From Akkermansiaceae bacterium UBA7890 (GTDB lineage Bacteria; Verrucomicrobiota; Verrucomicrobiia; Verrucomicrobiales; Akkermansiaceae), in assembly GCA_002501065.1 (NCBI GenBank), contig DLRK01000087.1, positions 1 through 43,745 of the forward strand: a DNA stretch of 43,745 bases, read 5' to 3'. The translations under genes and the position numbers were made by a program. Below, piece by piece: positions 1 through 8,914 of the stretch. The notes beneath the pieces are model-generated. The model saw only the letters and a list, made by a program, of their open reading frames with translations, did no database searches and was not told the DNA's origin. Within the stretch, counting starts at the first letter, position 1. Each line of letters begins with the position of its first letter.

Positions 1-22
1 CCGGGTGCTCTGCCCCGCTATC

Positions 23-1033
23 CTACTCCTCTCCCTCTCCTATGGGATCGCCCTGCGGCAGCGGATCAGGCTGCACCTGCTTCAAGTACTTGAACAGATC
101 ACTATCGGTAGACAGGATCACCGTGCTTTTTCCCCCGATGATCAACGGGTAAAGTTCCATCGTCCGGGAGAACTCATAAAACTCTGCGGCCTGTGGACTC
201 TGGTTGTAGGCGGCGGCGTAAATCCCGGTCGCCTCGCCGTCCGCTTCCCCCTTGATCTCCTGGACCTTCCGGTAGGCCTCCGATTCAATCACATTAAGGT
301 CCTTCTCCATCTGCCCGGTGATCTTGGCGGCCTCCCCGGCACCCTCCGAGCGGAACCGCTCCGCGATCTGTTTCCGCTCTGACATCATCCGCTGATAGAT
401 CTGTCTCTCCACGCTTTGATTGTAGTTCACCCGCTTGAAACGGACATCCAGCAACTCAATCCCAAATTCCTTCAACTTCACCTTGCTCTTTTCAAAGATA
501 TCCTTTTCCAGCTCTGTGCGTCCACGGGAGATCTCGGACAGAACCCCTACCTCACCGCCCAGATCGGAATTCGCCAACTCATCAACCTGGGTCGGAACGC
601 GATCCTTGGTCGTTCGAATCACTTCAATCAACTCATGCTTGGCAATGGTATTCCGTGTTTCCGAACCGAGGATATCGTTCAGACGGGACTGGGCGCTGCG
701 CTCATCCCTGAGGCGTTCAAAATACCGGAGAGGATCCGCGATCTGCCAGCGCCCGAAGGTGTCGACCATGATCAGGGTCTTCTCCTTGGTAGGCATCTGG
801 TCGCGCGGGCCATCCCATTCAAGAATCCTTTTTTCGATGGTGTTGACCTTCTGGATGAAAGGCACCTTGAAATGGAGACCCGCTTTCTTGACAGGTTCCC
901 CTTGCGGTTCCCCGAACTGGGTGATGATCACCTGCTCGCGCATGTTCACCGTGTAAGCCGCACTGCTGAGCACCACAATCCCCCCCACGATGAGGATCGC
1001 GGTAAGACACCCTGAAAACACCTTCTTGTTCAT
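23..1033 (-). CDS. hflC: HflC-type SPFH membrane protease modulator
   Basis: HflC forms a complex with HflK in the inner membrane and modulates the FtsH protease; that role is family knowledge. The protein has 336 residues, close to the usual HflC length. It starts with a short cytoplasmic end and one membrane segment (about residues 9-27). The SPFH/band-7 domain follows, with the typical start 'REQVIITQFGEP' and the 'GLHFKVPF' motif near residue 55. A long charged helix rich in Ala, Glu and Lys (about 215-270) is typical of the oligomerising region. The ATG overlaps the hflK stop by four bases (ATGA), so the two are almost certainly translated together. The stop lies 22 bases from the window edge, so nothing can be said about a further downstream gene. 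Confidence 0.95.
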   Translation of the reverse strand: MNKKVFSGCLTAILIVGGIVVLSSAAYTVNMREQVIITQFGEPQGEPVKKAGLHFKVPFIQKVNTIEKRILEWDGPRDQMPTKEKTLIMVDTFGRWQIADPLRYFERLRDERSAQSRLNDILGSETRNTIAKHELIEVIRTTKDRVPTQVDELANSDLGGEVGVLSEISRGRTELEKDIFEKSKVKLKEFGIELLDVRFKRVNYNQSVERQIYQRMMSERKQIAERFRSEGAGEAAKITGQMEKDLNVIESEAYRKVQEIKGEADGEATGIYAAAYNQSPQAAEFYEFSRTMELYPLIIGGKSTVILSTDSDLFKYLKQVQPDPLPQGDPIGEGEE

Positions 1034-2019
1034 CGTTGGACTCCTCCCTGGTTCAACTGCAGCAGAGGAAGGATCTGCTGCCCTGCCTCATCCATGATGA
1101 TCTTCCGCTCCAGCAGCGGCATCACCTCCTGCATCGTCTCCAGATACATGCGTCGTCGCGTCACTTCCGGGGCCTCCTGGTAGGCCTTCAACAGGGCTTC
1201 AAACCGGGTCGCGTCCCCCTCTGCCTCATTGACCCGCTTGGTGGCATAACCCTCGGCCACACTGATCGCCCTTTCCGCCTCTCCCCTCGCCTTCGGGATC
1301 TTCTTATTATACTCCCCGTTGGCAATATTGACGGCGGTGGCACGTTCCTGTTCCGCCCGGTTGACCTCATTGAAGGATTCTTCCACCTCCAGCGGGGGTT
1401 TGACCTTCATGAGCTGGACCTGGTCGATACTGATCCCCATTTCGTAATCGTTGACCAGACTCTGCAGTTTCCGGGAGCTTTCACTTTCAATCTCCTGGCG
1501 TCCAACCGTGATAACCTCATCCACCGTCCGGTCCCCCACCACTTCACGCATCACGGACTCGGATGCATGTCGCAGGGTATCATCCGCATTACGCACGTTG
1601 AAGAGGTATTCCTGTGGCTTATCGATGCGATACTGCACCACCCATTCAACGCGCGCGGCATTCAGATCACCGGTCACCATCTCCTTCTCCTGCTCCTGTT
1701 CCGTATCCCCGGAATACTGGTAGGGATTGGTGTTCCCCCTCGTTCCAAATCCGAATTCCTGTTTCATCTGCCGCTTGACTTCCACCTTCTCCACCCTGTC
1801 GATGAAGAACGGCAGTTTGAAATGAAGCCCTGGAGATTCTGTTTTTACATGACTCCCGAAGCGCAGGACCACACCTTCCTCATCCGCCTGCACCGTATAA
1901 AAGGAGGTCAGTAATCCAACTGCGATGAACACGACCACAATTCCCGTCACCACAAAGCGCGCCTTGATCTCAGGGAAATCCAGCTGAACCTTTTTCCCTC
2001 CGATGTCGATCTCTAACAT
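1030..2019 (-). CDS. hflK: HflK-type SPFH membrane protease modulator
   Basis: First gene of the hflK-hflC pair, encoding the partner SPFH subunit that binds FtsH. The protein has 329 residues and is shorter than E. coli HflK because it lacks the long Gly/Pro-rich N-terminal tail. A single membrane segment lies at about residues 24-44. It is followed by 'DEEGVVLRFG' and 'PGLHFKLPF', the hallmark start of the band-7 domain. A helical region (about 220-290) contains the repeated 'GEA..AI..AEGYA..RVNEAEGDA' pattern seen in HflK. HflK and HflC are paralogues, so the assignment rests on gene order and on the longer juxtamembrane stretch. I see no convincing Shine-Dalgarno sequence before the ATG. 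Confidence 0.94.
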   Translation of the reverse strand: MLEIDIGGKKVQLDFPEIKARFVVTGIVVVFIAVGLLTSFYTVQADEEGVVLRFGSHVKTESPGLHFKLPFFIDRVEKVEVKRQMKQEFGFGTRGNTNPYQYSGDTEQEQEKEMVTGDLNAARVEWVVQYRIDKPQEYLFNVRNADDTLRHASESVMREVVGDRTVDEVITVGRQEIESESSRKLQSLVNDYEMGISIDQVQLMKVKPPLEVEESFNEVNRAEQERATAVNIANGEYNKKIPKARGEAERAISVAEGYATKRVNEAEGDATRFEALLKAYQEAPEVTRRRMYLETMQEVMPLLERKIIMDEAGQQILPLLQLNQGGVQR

Positions 2020-2142
2020 GATCGGGAGGATACAGCCTCAGCACCTCGCAGCCACTATAAAAATCAGCGATTTAGGCAAGATGAGACGGCCATAGGTGGT
2101 TAGAAAATCTCACCTCCGGAGATCGTCCTCGCCAAGCCCCCT

Positions 2143-3612
2143 TCAATCCCGTTTCCCACCCCCTGTTTTCGCCTTTCCAGCTCCCGGGTCCGCTTCTCCA
2201 CCCGGATCCTTCCTGCTGGCCTCTGCAGCCTGCAAGCTCCCCTGCTGTCCCGCGACACATCTCGCAAAACCCTTCATCACGATAGCAGCTGCCTCTGGTC
2301 CACAGGAGTTTGCCTCTCCGTACTGCGACTTCTTCCTGCCATAAGCAAACGGCTTCCTGGCATCCCACTGCCGCTTCGGAATAAGGTAGCCCACCTCGTC
2401 ATTGGCCAACCCGAAGAGCATCCACTTTTCTTCACCCAGCGTCTCTGCGATGGTTGGCTCGAGAGCGGCCTCAGGAAAGTCCGCCGCTGGATCGGCCGGC
2501 TCCTGGAATTCCCCGTAAACGAGCTCAGGGTACAGTTCTCCCGGGATCGCTGCCAGCGAGAGCTCCCCGAGTTGCAGGCGGGCCACCTCGGTCTCGATGG
2601 TCAGGAGTTGACCCGGGGACTTCTCACTCATGGCCTGCCCTTTCCGGTAGGGATCTCCCGTGGAGACAAATCCCGCCCGCCGCAGCACCCTCATCGACAG
2701 TCCCAGGCGATAGAGCCGGTTGGTCACCGGGATATAAATCATCTGCGCCTGCACCTTCATGGGCGTCAGCTTGAGTGGTTCCGCGGCCGCAATCGCCCGC
2801 GCCGCCAACCCCGCCACTTCGAGGCCATGCTTCTCGGTATACTCAAAGGTCGTCGGCCCGGGCGGAGGTGCCATCAACCCACCAACTGTTCCGGTAAAGT
2901 AAGCCACCGGACACTCGTACTTCTTCTTCAACTCACGCACTGTGGCCCACGGAAAATCCGCGGTGATCAGCTTGTTCTTCGAACCCATCACCTCCGGGTG
3001 TGAATTCCACTGCACGAGCAGGCCCACCTTCTCCCCATTCTTCCTTGAGAAAACCAGCACCCGCAGGACCGCGTCAAACACGGTGGGCTGGCGGGTATCC
3101 TTCAACAGGTTCCTGTCCTCCGCCGTCCCATAAGACACCCGCACATCCTTCACCATCGCCTGTGCCGTGCTCTTTACCAGCTCCCTGCACCTGCCCACCA
3201 CCTCCGCCACGTAGGCGTCATTCACTCCGTAGGAAAACTGATTGCGCCCCCACATTCCAACCACATCGGGTCCTTCGTGATTGTGGGTTGAGGAAACGAG
3301 CACATAGGTGAATTCCGGGAGTTGTCTGCGGATTTCCTGGACCGCCGGGAACTGGAGACCCACCAGGTCCACCGACACCAGCGCGATTCTCGTCCTGCCC
3401 TCTTCCAGCACCACGCATCTCGCCATCAGGGGATCATGCACTCCCGCCGCCTGCCGACCCGTCCCGTAACCCGCGAGCCAGACCTTCTCCCTGCCCCCCA
3501 GCTTCGGGGTGATGTCCACCTCCCCGAAGCCCACATCAAGAGCCTGGACCGGCCCGGCCAGAACGGTCGCCAATGCCACAAACCGCAGACTTCCTCGAAC
3601 ATCAATACTCAT
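2143..3612 (-). CDS. Secreted neutral/alkaline ceramidase N-terminal-domain protein
   Basis: Predicted exported hydrolase of the neutral/alkaline non-lysosomal ceramidase family, 489 residues. I place the start at the ATG at 3612 because it gives a signal peptide (hydrophobic about residues 8-24, cleavage near 'VQALD'). It also lies 17 bases after the upstream gene's stop. A longer open frame back to 3717 would overlap that gene and has no signal peptide. The core begins with 'DVGFGEVDITPKLGG', the family start. The Zn-site region reads 'SSTHNHEGPD' (residues 107-116): His110 and His112 are kept, but the Ser that is the nucleophile in true ceramidases ('THSGP') is replaced by Glu113. The substrate is therefore probably not ceramide. 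The C-terminal 40 residues are low-complexity Gly/Ala/Lys. It probably shares a transcript with the upstream hydrolase gene. Confidence 0.85.
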   Translation of the reverse strand: MSIDVRGSLRFVALATVLAGPVQALDVGFGEVDITPKLGGREKVWLAGYGTGRQAAGVHDPLMARCVVLEEGRTRIALVSVDLVGLQFPAVQEIRRQLPEFTYVLVSSTHNHEGPDVVGMWGRNQFSYGVNDAYVAEVVGRCRELVKSTAQAMVKDVRVSYGTAEDRNLLKDTRQPTVFDAVLRVLVFSRKNGEKVGLLVQWNSHPEVMGSKNKLITADFPWATVRELKKKYECPVAYFTGTVGGLMAPPPGPTTFEYTEKHGLEVAGLAARAIAAAEPLKLTPMKVQAQMIYIPVTNRLYRLGLSMRVLRRAGFVSTGDPYRKGQAMSEKSPGQLLTIETEVARLQLGELSLAAIPGELYPELVYGEFQEPADPAADFPEAALEPTIAETLGEEKWMLFGLANDEVGYLIPKRQWDARKPFAYGRKKSQYGEANSCGPEAAAIVMKGFARCVAGQQGSLQAAEASRKDPGGEADPGAGKAKTGGGKRD

Positions 3613-3629
3613 CACTCCGCCATCATCAA

Positions 3630-5945
3630 TCACTTCGCGGGTCCCGGCCACTCCAAATGCCGGTGCAGAAACTCGTAGGTCTTCCCGCCATTGATGGTAT
3701 GCGGCCCTACGAACCACTCGATCTCGGTCCGGTCTCCAAGGCCCAGTCGTGCGGCATAGAGAAAGCGTACCTTGGCGAACTCATAGGCCACCGTCTTGTC
3801 CGGTGCCACCCCGTCAAAGTGCCCCCGCTCCACCATGAAGGGTCGCGGACAGATGAGCGCCGCCATCTCGAAATAGTTGAAGGTGCCCCCCAGATCGAAC
3901 TCGAAGATTTCGTATTCCCCCTTGTTGGCGTAGCTGTGGCGCAGGGCGAGAGGATCAGTAGCCGCATTCTTCCAGACCCACTCGTTGAAGTCGGCCGAGC
4001 AGATCGAGAGACAATAGCGATCTACCAGGGGCGGAATCCGCATGGCGGACTTGCCTCCATAGCTCAGGCCGTAGAAACCAATCCGGTCGGCGTCAACGAA
4101 GGGCAGGTCCGCCAGCCAGTCAGTGATCTGACGATGCTGGGGAACCATCACCGAAAACAGGGTGCAGCCCACGGCATTGGCCTTGAACTGCAGGATACGG
4201 AACAGGTCCTGGCCCAGATAGAGGTTCTGCGGGGCAAAGGTTACGAATCCGCGCTCCGCCAACCGGGTCGCAAAGGCCTTGTAGTAATGGTGGTCCTGCT
4301 CGCCCACCGTCGACTGCGGGCGCCCCTCCAACCCGTGCTGGCACACCACCACCGGTCGCTTCTCCGAACCATCAAGCTTCATCCCCCTGGGCAAGGTCAG
4401 GATTCCGTAAGCCTTTACCTCTCCCTGCACGTCGAGCATCACCTCGTAACTGATCGTCTTCGGCCCCTCCTGAAAGCTCCTCGTCTGCGGATTGGCTGCG
4501 GCCAGCTTCTGCAGACTCTCAAACTCACCGATCACCTCCTTGCTGAATTGCTCCCGGAGAGCGGCGATGCTCCCTTCGTAATTCTGCACGCTGTCCAGCT
4601 TCACTTCCCTGAACAACCCGTTACGCACACCCTCCGAATCGATCAGGGCCCGTTGGTTGTGCCGTTCGATGGCCTGGACCTGTTGCATGTGGCGCCTGCC
4701 GATCAGCTCCGGAGTCTGCAGCGGCTTGACTGGCACCCAGCCAGGCCCGGAAGTTGAAAGATTGCCGGGGGGAATCTTCACTCCCATCTTCTCCAGGAGC
4801 CCCAGCCAGCTCTTTCGCTCGCCGGCACGCTGGGTGGCTTGAATTGTCACTCCCTCACCCCCGATGCGCGCAACTTCTGACCGCACCGCTTCCAGTGAGT
4901 GGCTCAGCAATTTCCCCGGCTTGCCCCGCTTGCCCGCCCCGGTGCGGAGACGTTGTGGAGCACCCCCGGCATCCAACCGGAAGCCGTAGTCGGGAAAGTG
5001 GCCCGTTTCGATCACCAGTGCCCTCGGCAGGATCAGGCGGGCAATCCCGGCATCCGGGTGCCCCCGCAGCAATCCGAATACCGTTCGATCGGCGGGCTCA
5101 TCCCAGACGCGGCCGCGGGGACCGAAATACCCGCTCACCAATGCGCCATCGAGACGCTCGTCGAGGGCTGCGGCATACAGGGCAAGCCTTCCGCCCTCCC
5201 CCCAGCCGACCACCGCGACCTTTCCGCTCGTGCTCCGACCCGACAGGCCCGCATTGCCCTTTCGGAAGCAATCGACTGCGGCCAGGATCTTGTGCACCTC
5301 GTATCCCGCCAGGGTCCGGCCCAGTTCCCACGCCACCCGGTGCAACCACTCCCGCATCGGCATGGCATGGTGCTCGCTCCGCTTGATCAGGACGGGAACC
5401 AGGACCCGGCAACCGGCCAGGGCCATCTCGGCCGCATAGGGGTGAGTGCGCTGGCTCTTGTCCCAGGGCTCGATGCCTCCGAGTTCTTCCGGATCCTGGT
5501 CGGCATCTGGAAGAGCGATAATATCAACAAGCGGTTGCACTCCATCCGGTTCAAACAGCAGACCTGACGCCTCGGTTCCGCCGATGGTTTTCCATCGCAC
5601 ATTCCGGACCGTGTAGTTGCGTCCTTTTCCAATTGGCCCCCACCGTTGGCCGGTGTGCTCAAAACCGTTCTCCGTGGGCTTCCCATCCCGTGGCATTCCC
5701 AGAATCCGTGCCAGATCCTGCCGCGTTCCCTGCCCCCTCTCCTGCATGACTTTCGCGATCTCTGCGTCGAGGAAACGGTCAACCCCCTCCACCATCGCAA
5801 TGGACAGGTCACCCCCGATTTCCAGAAGCTTCGTCCCCGGCAGAGCCTTTTTCTCGGTCACAGGCTTGAGCAGTGGCCAGGCCGGATTTTCCTGCGCCAA
5901 AACCGTGGCGCACATGCAGATCCCGGCCATCAACAATCGTCTCAT
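3630..5945 (-). CDS. Secreted tandem alpha/beta-hydrolase (acetyl-xylan-esterase-like)
   Basis: 771-residue protein with a signal peptide (about residues 1-17) and two alpha/beta-hydrolase units in series. The C-terminal unit (about 490-771) is complete. It has 'CQHG' (oxyanion region), the nucleophile elbow 'GLSYGG' (Ser628), a likely acid Asp711 in 'RGHFDG' and a likely His749 in 'GPHTING'. It resembles the acetyl xylan esterase/dienelactone hydrolase group. The N-terminal unit (about 105-350) keeps the fold pattern, but its elbow reads 'GWGEGG' (248-253). Gly stands where Ser belongs, so this copy is probably not catalytic. Substrate unknown; a polysaccharide acyl ester is a guess from the family. 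The ceramidase-like gene starts 17 bases after its stop. Confidence 0.85.
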   Translation of the reverse strand: MRRLLMAGICMCATVLAQENPAWPLLKPVTEKKALPGTKLLEIGGDLSIAMVEGVDRFLDAEIAKVMQERGQGTRQDLARILGMPRDGKPTENGFEHTGQRWGPIGKGRNYTVRNVRWKTIGGTEASGLLFEPDGVQPLVDIIALPDADQDPEELGGIEPWDKSQRTHPYAAEMALAGCRVLVPVLIKRSEHHAMPMREWLHRVAWELGRTLAGYEVHKILAAVDCFRKGNAGLSGRSTSGKVAVVGWGEGGRLALYAAALDERLDGALVSGYFGPRGRVWDEPADRTVFGLLRGHPDAGIARLILPRALVIETGHFPDYGFRLDAGGAPQRLRTGAGKRGKPGKLLSHSLEAVRSEVARIGGEGVTIQATQRAGERKSWLGLLEKMGVKIPPGNLSTSGPGWVPVKPLQTPELIGRRHMQQVQAIERHNQRALIDSEGVRNGLFREVKLDSVQNYEGSIAALREQFSKEVIGEFESLQKLAAANPQTRSFQEGPKTISYEVMLDVQGEVKAYGILTLPRGMKLDGSEKRPVVVCQHGLEGRPQSTVGEQDHHYYKAFATRLAERGFVTFAPQNLYLGQDLFRILQFKANAVGCTLFSVMVPQHRQITDWLADLPFVDADRIGFYGLSYGGKSAMRIPPLVDRYCLSICSADFNEWVWKNAATDPLALRHSYANKGEYEIFEFDLGGTFNYFEMAALICPRPFMVERGHFDGVAPDKTVAYEFAKVRFLYAARLGLGDRTEIEWFVGPHTINGGKTYEFLHRHLEWPGPAK

Positions 5946-6065
5946 CCAGGCACGCTAGAATGACGATCCCGGGATTGGGAGAGGAATCTACCTGGACGAA
6001 TAACGGAAAACTCAATCCGTAGAGCAGGACTCCCCCATGCTCTCAACCCGCTCCCTCACCCGGAC

Positions 6066-8000
6066 TCATTTGCCACTCAGGAAGGCAGCCCACCGGGTCT
6101 CCGCAAGGCGTGGAGTCAGGCACAGCGCCCCCGGAGGTCCCTGGCCCACCGGGGCAATGGTGAGAGAGGTCCGCGCCTGAGAAGGGGTAAAGCGGGCCAG
6201 TTCCAGGGCCACCCGGCCCATGGTGTAACGCGGATTAATCTCCACCACCGGTTTCCACCGCACCGCCCCATCGCGGTCCTGGTAGAGGAAGGCATCCAGA
6301 CCCACTGGCCCCGTATAGTGATGCTTCTCCAACAGGGCCGCCAGGGCCGGTTCCAGGACACCCTCCAGAAAATCGATGAGATGTCCGCGCCGGGAGGCCC
6401 CTTTGAAAAGGAGGCGACACACTTTCTTCTCCAGAAAATCGGTGAAGCGATCGGCCACCGTCGCACGGCGAAACTGCCCCCGATCCGTGTTCTCCACCAC
6501 CACCAGTCCTCTCCTCCTCAATTCCCCATCGCCCATATCGTAGTGCACCGAAAAATCGACGAGACGCTGCAGCCAGGGCTCAATGACCAGCTCCCCCTGC
6601 CTGTCGATCAGGTCCCCGATGCGCGCCTGCAATCCGGCCGGGACTCCCTCCGCGACCCTGCAGATCACCCGGTCCCGTCCCGCCGTGCTGAAGGGAGCCT
6701 TCACCACACACTCAGGAAATGATGAGGACTCCATCCAGGTCTCTACTGCACCCGCCGAGCAGACCGTTTCCCCGACAACCCCGGGGGGGCAGAGCATCGG
6801 GTTGGAAGCACTTTCCAGCAGGCTCCGCAGAAACCCTGCATGCAGCGCCTTGGAAAACAACTCCCGTGGCGTCTGGGGACAATCCATCCCCAGTTTGTCG
6901 ATCATGGGCTGGGCATCCGGAGTCCGCGCCCAGGGACGCAATTCGTGCAACTTGCGCTCCCCGATCTCGGGAACACGATCGGCAGAGACAATCTCCGGCA
7001 GCTCAATCCCGGCATCCAGCAAGTGGGTGAGAAAAGCGGTCGATGGCATCTCAGGCACGATCACGACATCTTCGTGACGGGCCAGGTAGGCTGGCAGCAG
7101 GGCCAGGTCGCACTCCACCTGCCGGGCGGCCCGGGTGGACGCAGCCCCTGACGAAACCAGGCTCTCCTCCGCCCCGGGGTTGAACCAGAAGACATTCGGC
7201 GTTCGCCCTTTCGATTGCGCATAAACCCGCAGCTCCCGGATGAATTCCTCGTCCAGTCCAGCCTCCCGTCGGCCCTCCTCATTGAACGAGAATGCACCCT
7301 TGGCCCGTACCGCCGAGAGGGGCAGGTGCAGGCCGGTCACAAACCTCCGCCAGTCGGAACCTTCCCTCTTCCACCTGCGGAACCACTTCAACCCGTAACT
7401 CACGTGTTCGATCTCGTCGCGATAGATCCGCTCCAGGATCGCTGCGGTCTCCGCATCTCCCGCCTCGCCAAACACTTCGGCATAGCCCCGTGCATAATCG
7501 AGATTGGCCTGTTCAAAAGTCAGTGAAAGCCGGGTGACGTAGTCGAGCGGAGTTGGCATGGTGGAGACCGTATCCCAGACGAATCCGTTGACCGGAAGAT
7601 CCCCGAACTCCACTCCGCAATCAGCCATCCGCTTCATGTAGAGCTTGGTGTGCATCTGTTCCTCTTTCATGGTCTGCAGCACCCCGGCCCGGAACTCAGC
7701 CGGTGCCTCGGGAAACTTCAGCAGGACCAGGGCCATCAGTTCGGTCGCCAGCAATTCGTGATTGGCAAAGAAATGCAGCAACCTTCCCCTCTGCTCCTCG
7801 TCCTCAAGCCCCACCGTTCCGGGAAACTCGGCCCGGACGCCATCACGCCGCAACCTCAGTTCCTCCGGCCGACCCGGCGCTTCCGGAGTAGTGATCGGAC
7901 CTCCGCGATCTTCATCGCTCACCCCCGGGAGTGGTGGGGCGAGCTTCTCCTCCAGGGTCGTCCCGAAGAGAATGCGTTCCGCGATCTCCCGCACCATCAT
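6066..8000 (-). CDS. DUF455 ferritin-like domain fused to an ATP-grasp-like domain
   Basis: 644-residue cytoplasmic protein without signal peptide or membrane segment. Residues about 60-270 match the DUF455 ferritin-like helical bundle. Candidate di-metal ligands are Glu82/Glu87, the ExxH pair Glu114-His117, Glu163, and Glu196-His199. Residues about 300-610 look like an ATP-grasp enzyme: 'CVVKAPFSTAGRDRV' (about 431-445) resembles the nucleotide-binding Lys strand, 'GELVIEPWL' follows, and 'GLDAFLYQD...KPVVEINPRYTMGR' (567-596) has the usual acidic, Asn and Arg metal/phosphate residues. ATP-grasp enzymes join a carboxylate to an amine or thiol; the substrate cannot be read here. The start is the first of two adjacent ATGs. 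It stands alone, with more than 110 bases on either side. Confidence 0.82.
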   Translation of the reverse strand: MMVREIAERILFGTTLEEKLAPPLPGVSDEDRGGPITTPEAPGRPEELRLRRDGVRAEFPGTVGLEDEEQRGRLLHFFANHELLATELMALVLLKFPEAPAEFRAGVLQTMKEEQMHTKLYMKRMADCGVEFGDLPVNGFVWDTVSTMPTPLDYVTRLSLTFEQANLDYARGYAEVFGEAGDAETAAILERIYRDEIEHVSYGLKWFRRWKREGSDWRRFVTGLHLPLSAVRAKGAFSFNEEGRREAGLDEEFIRELRVYAQSKGRTPNVFWFNPGAEESLVSSGAASTRAARQVECDLALLPAYLARHEDVVIVPEMPSTAFLTHLLDAGIELPEIVSADRVPEIGERKLHELRPWARTPDAQPMIDKLGMDCPQTPRELFSKALHAGFLRSLLESASNPMLCPPGVVGETVCSAGAVETWMESSSFPECVVKAPFSTAGRDRVICRVAEGVPAGLQARIGDLIDRQGELVIEPWLQRLVDFSVHYDMGDGELRRRGLVVVENTDRGQFRRATVADRFTDFLEKKVCRLLFKGASRRGHLIDFLEGVLEPALAALLEKHHYTGPVGLDAFLYQDRDGAVRWKPVVEINPRYTMGRVALELARFTPSQARTSLTIAPVGQGPPGALCLTPRLAETRWAAFLSGK

Positions 8001-8127
8001 GATGTCTCAACCTGCAAGGGAAGCAGGCACTTATCAAGACTTCGTGACAGAGGTGCGACGCGGCAACCCGCCCCTTCAGGGATCCCCCGGGCTACCGCAC
8101 CCACAACCTCAAAATCGACACCCTGCA

Positions 8128-8904
8128 CTACTCACCGAACACCACCTCACCCCACCGCGTCGGCAGGTGCATGTTGACCGCGCCCTGGGGACTCCACACC
8201 CAGTTATCCTCCGGGTGCTCCTGCTCTTCCGGATTGAGGCTCTCGGCGAGCGGCGTACCATGCGGCGGAATGCGCACGTAGCGACCCTCCACCACCTCGT
8301 GGCGCCACTGCACGCGCGAGAAGTTCACCTTCCAGATGTCTCCCACTTGCGGCGGGGTGGTGCCTTTTTTGTTGAACTGCGCCAGTCCAGCCCAGGGAAA
8401 GGCCACTTCCACCGACCAGCCCTCGTCCACGTCACCTGGATCATTGAGCGTGCCCCGGACCTGCACCGCACTCCGCAGACCAGGTAGATTGCACCCCAGG
8501 ATCGGAACTCCTCCCTCTCCGTAGGGTCGGGGCAGGCTCAGTTCCCAGATACTTCCCAGGGCATTGATCTCGAATTCGTAATAATCCAGTCCGTCGCCGT
8601 CCGGATCGATGAAGACCTCGAAGTCGTTGTCCTCGAACATGACCGCGTTCTTCTCCGTAATCGTTCCCCACACATGTGGCTCCTCCAGCTCCGCCCCAAC
8701 GTATAGGAAGTCGTCATCCCAGGCCATTTTCAACCGGGTGCGGAATCGCGGGCGCAACTCCGGAGCCCCCGTGATATCAACGAAGTCTTCCGTCCACGCC
8801 CGATCCGACCAGCCCGGATCGGATAGCGAACCATCAATGGCAATGGGACGATCCACCCGTCGGCAGAGATATCTCCGCGGCACCCTCTCTTTTTCCGTGC
8901 TCAC
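8128..8904 (-). CDS. CBM9-like carbohydrate-binding domain protein
   Basis: 258 residues, almost entirely one CBM9/DOMON-type beta-sandwich. The opening 'RPIAIDGSLSDPGWSDRAWTEDFVDI' pattern (about residues 19-44) is the typical family start. It is followed by 'KMAWDDDFLYVGAELEEPHVW', 'DNDFEVFIDPDGDG.DYYEFEINALG' and 'GWSVEVAFPWAGL'. Such domains bind sugars or act as lectin-like units. No signal peptide is visible from the GTG at 8904, which follows AAGGACAG, a plausible ribosome site. It therefore either stays in the cytoplasm or uses an atypical route. It begins 10 bases after the stop of the transglutaminase/esterase gene, so the two are probably one operon. Ligand unknown. Confidence 0.85.
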   Translation of the reverse strand: MSTEKERVPRRYLCRRVDRPIAIDGSLSDPGWSDRAWTEDFVDITGAPELRPRFRTRLKMAWDDDFLYVGAELEEPHVWGTITEKNAVMFEDNDFEVFIDPDGDGLDYYEFEINALGSIWELSLPRPYGEGGVPILGCNLPGLRSAVQVRGTLNDPGDVDEGWSVEVAFPWAGLAQFNKKGTTPPQVGDIWKVNFSRVQWRHEVVEGRYVRIPPHGTPLAESLNPEEQEHPEDNWVWSPQGAVNMHLPTRWGEVVFGE

Positions 8905-8914
8905 CGATCTGTCC

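Noticed and set aside
2054..2079. Promoter-like TTGCCT and TATAGT upstream of hflK
   Set aside because: The spacer is only 14 bases, too short for a normal housekeeping promoter, so I do not annotate it.
3573..4757. Long open frame antisense to the tandem hydrolase gene
   Set aside because: Same reason: a shadow of a well-supported gene, with no family features.
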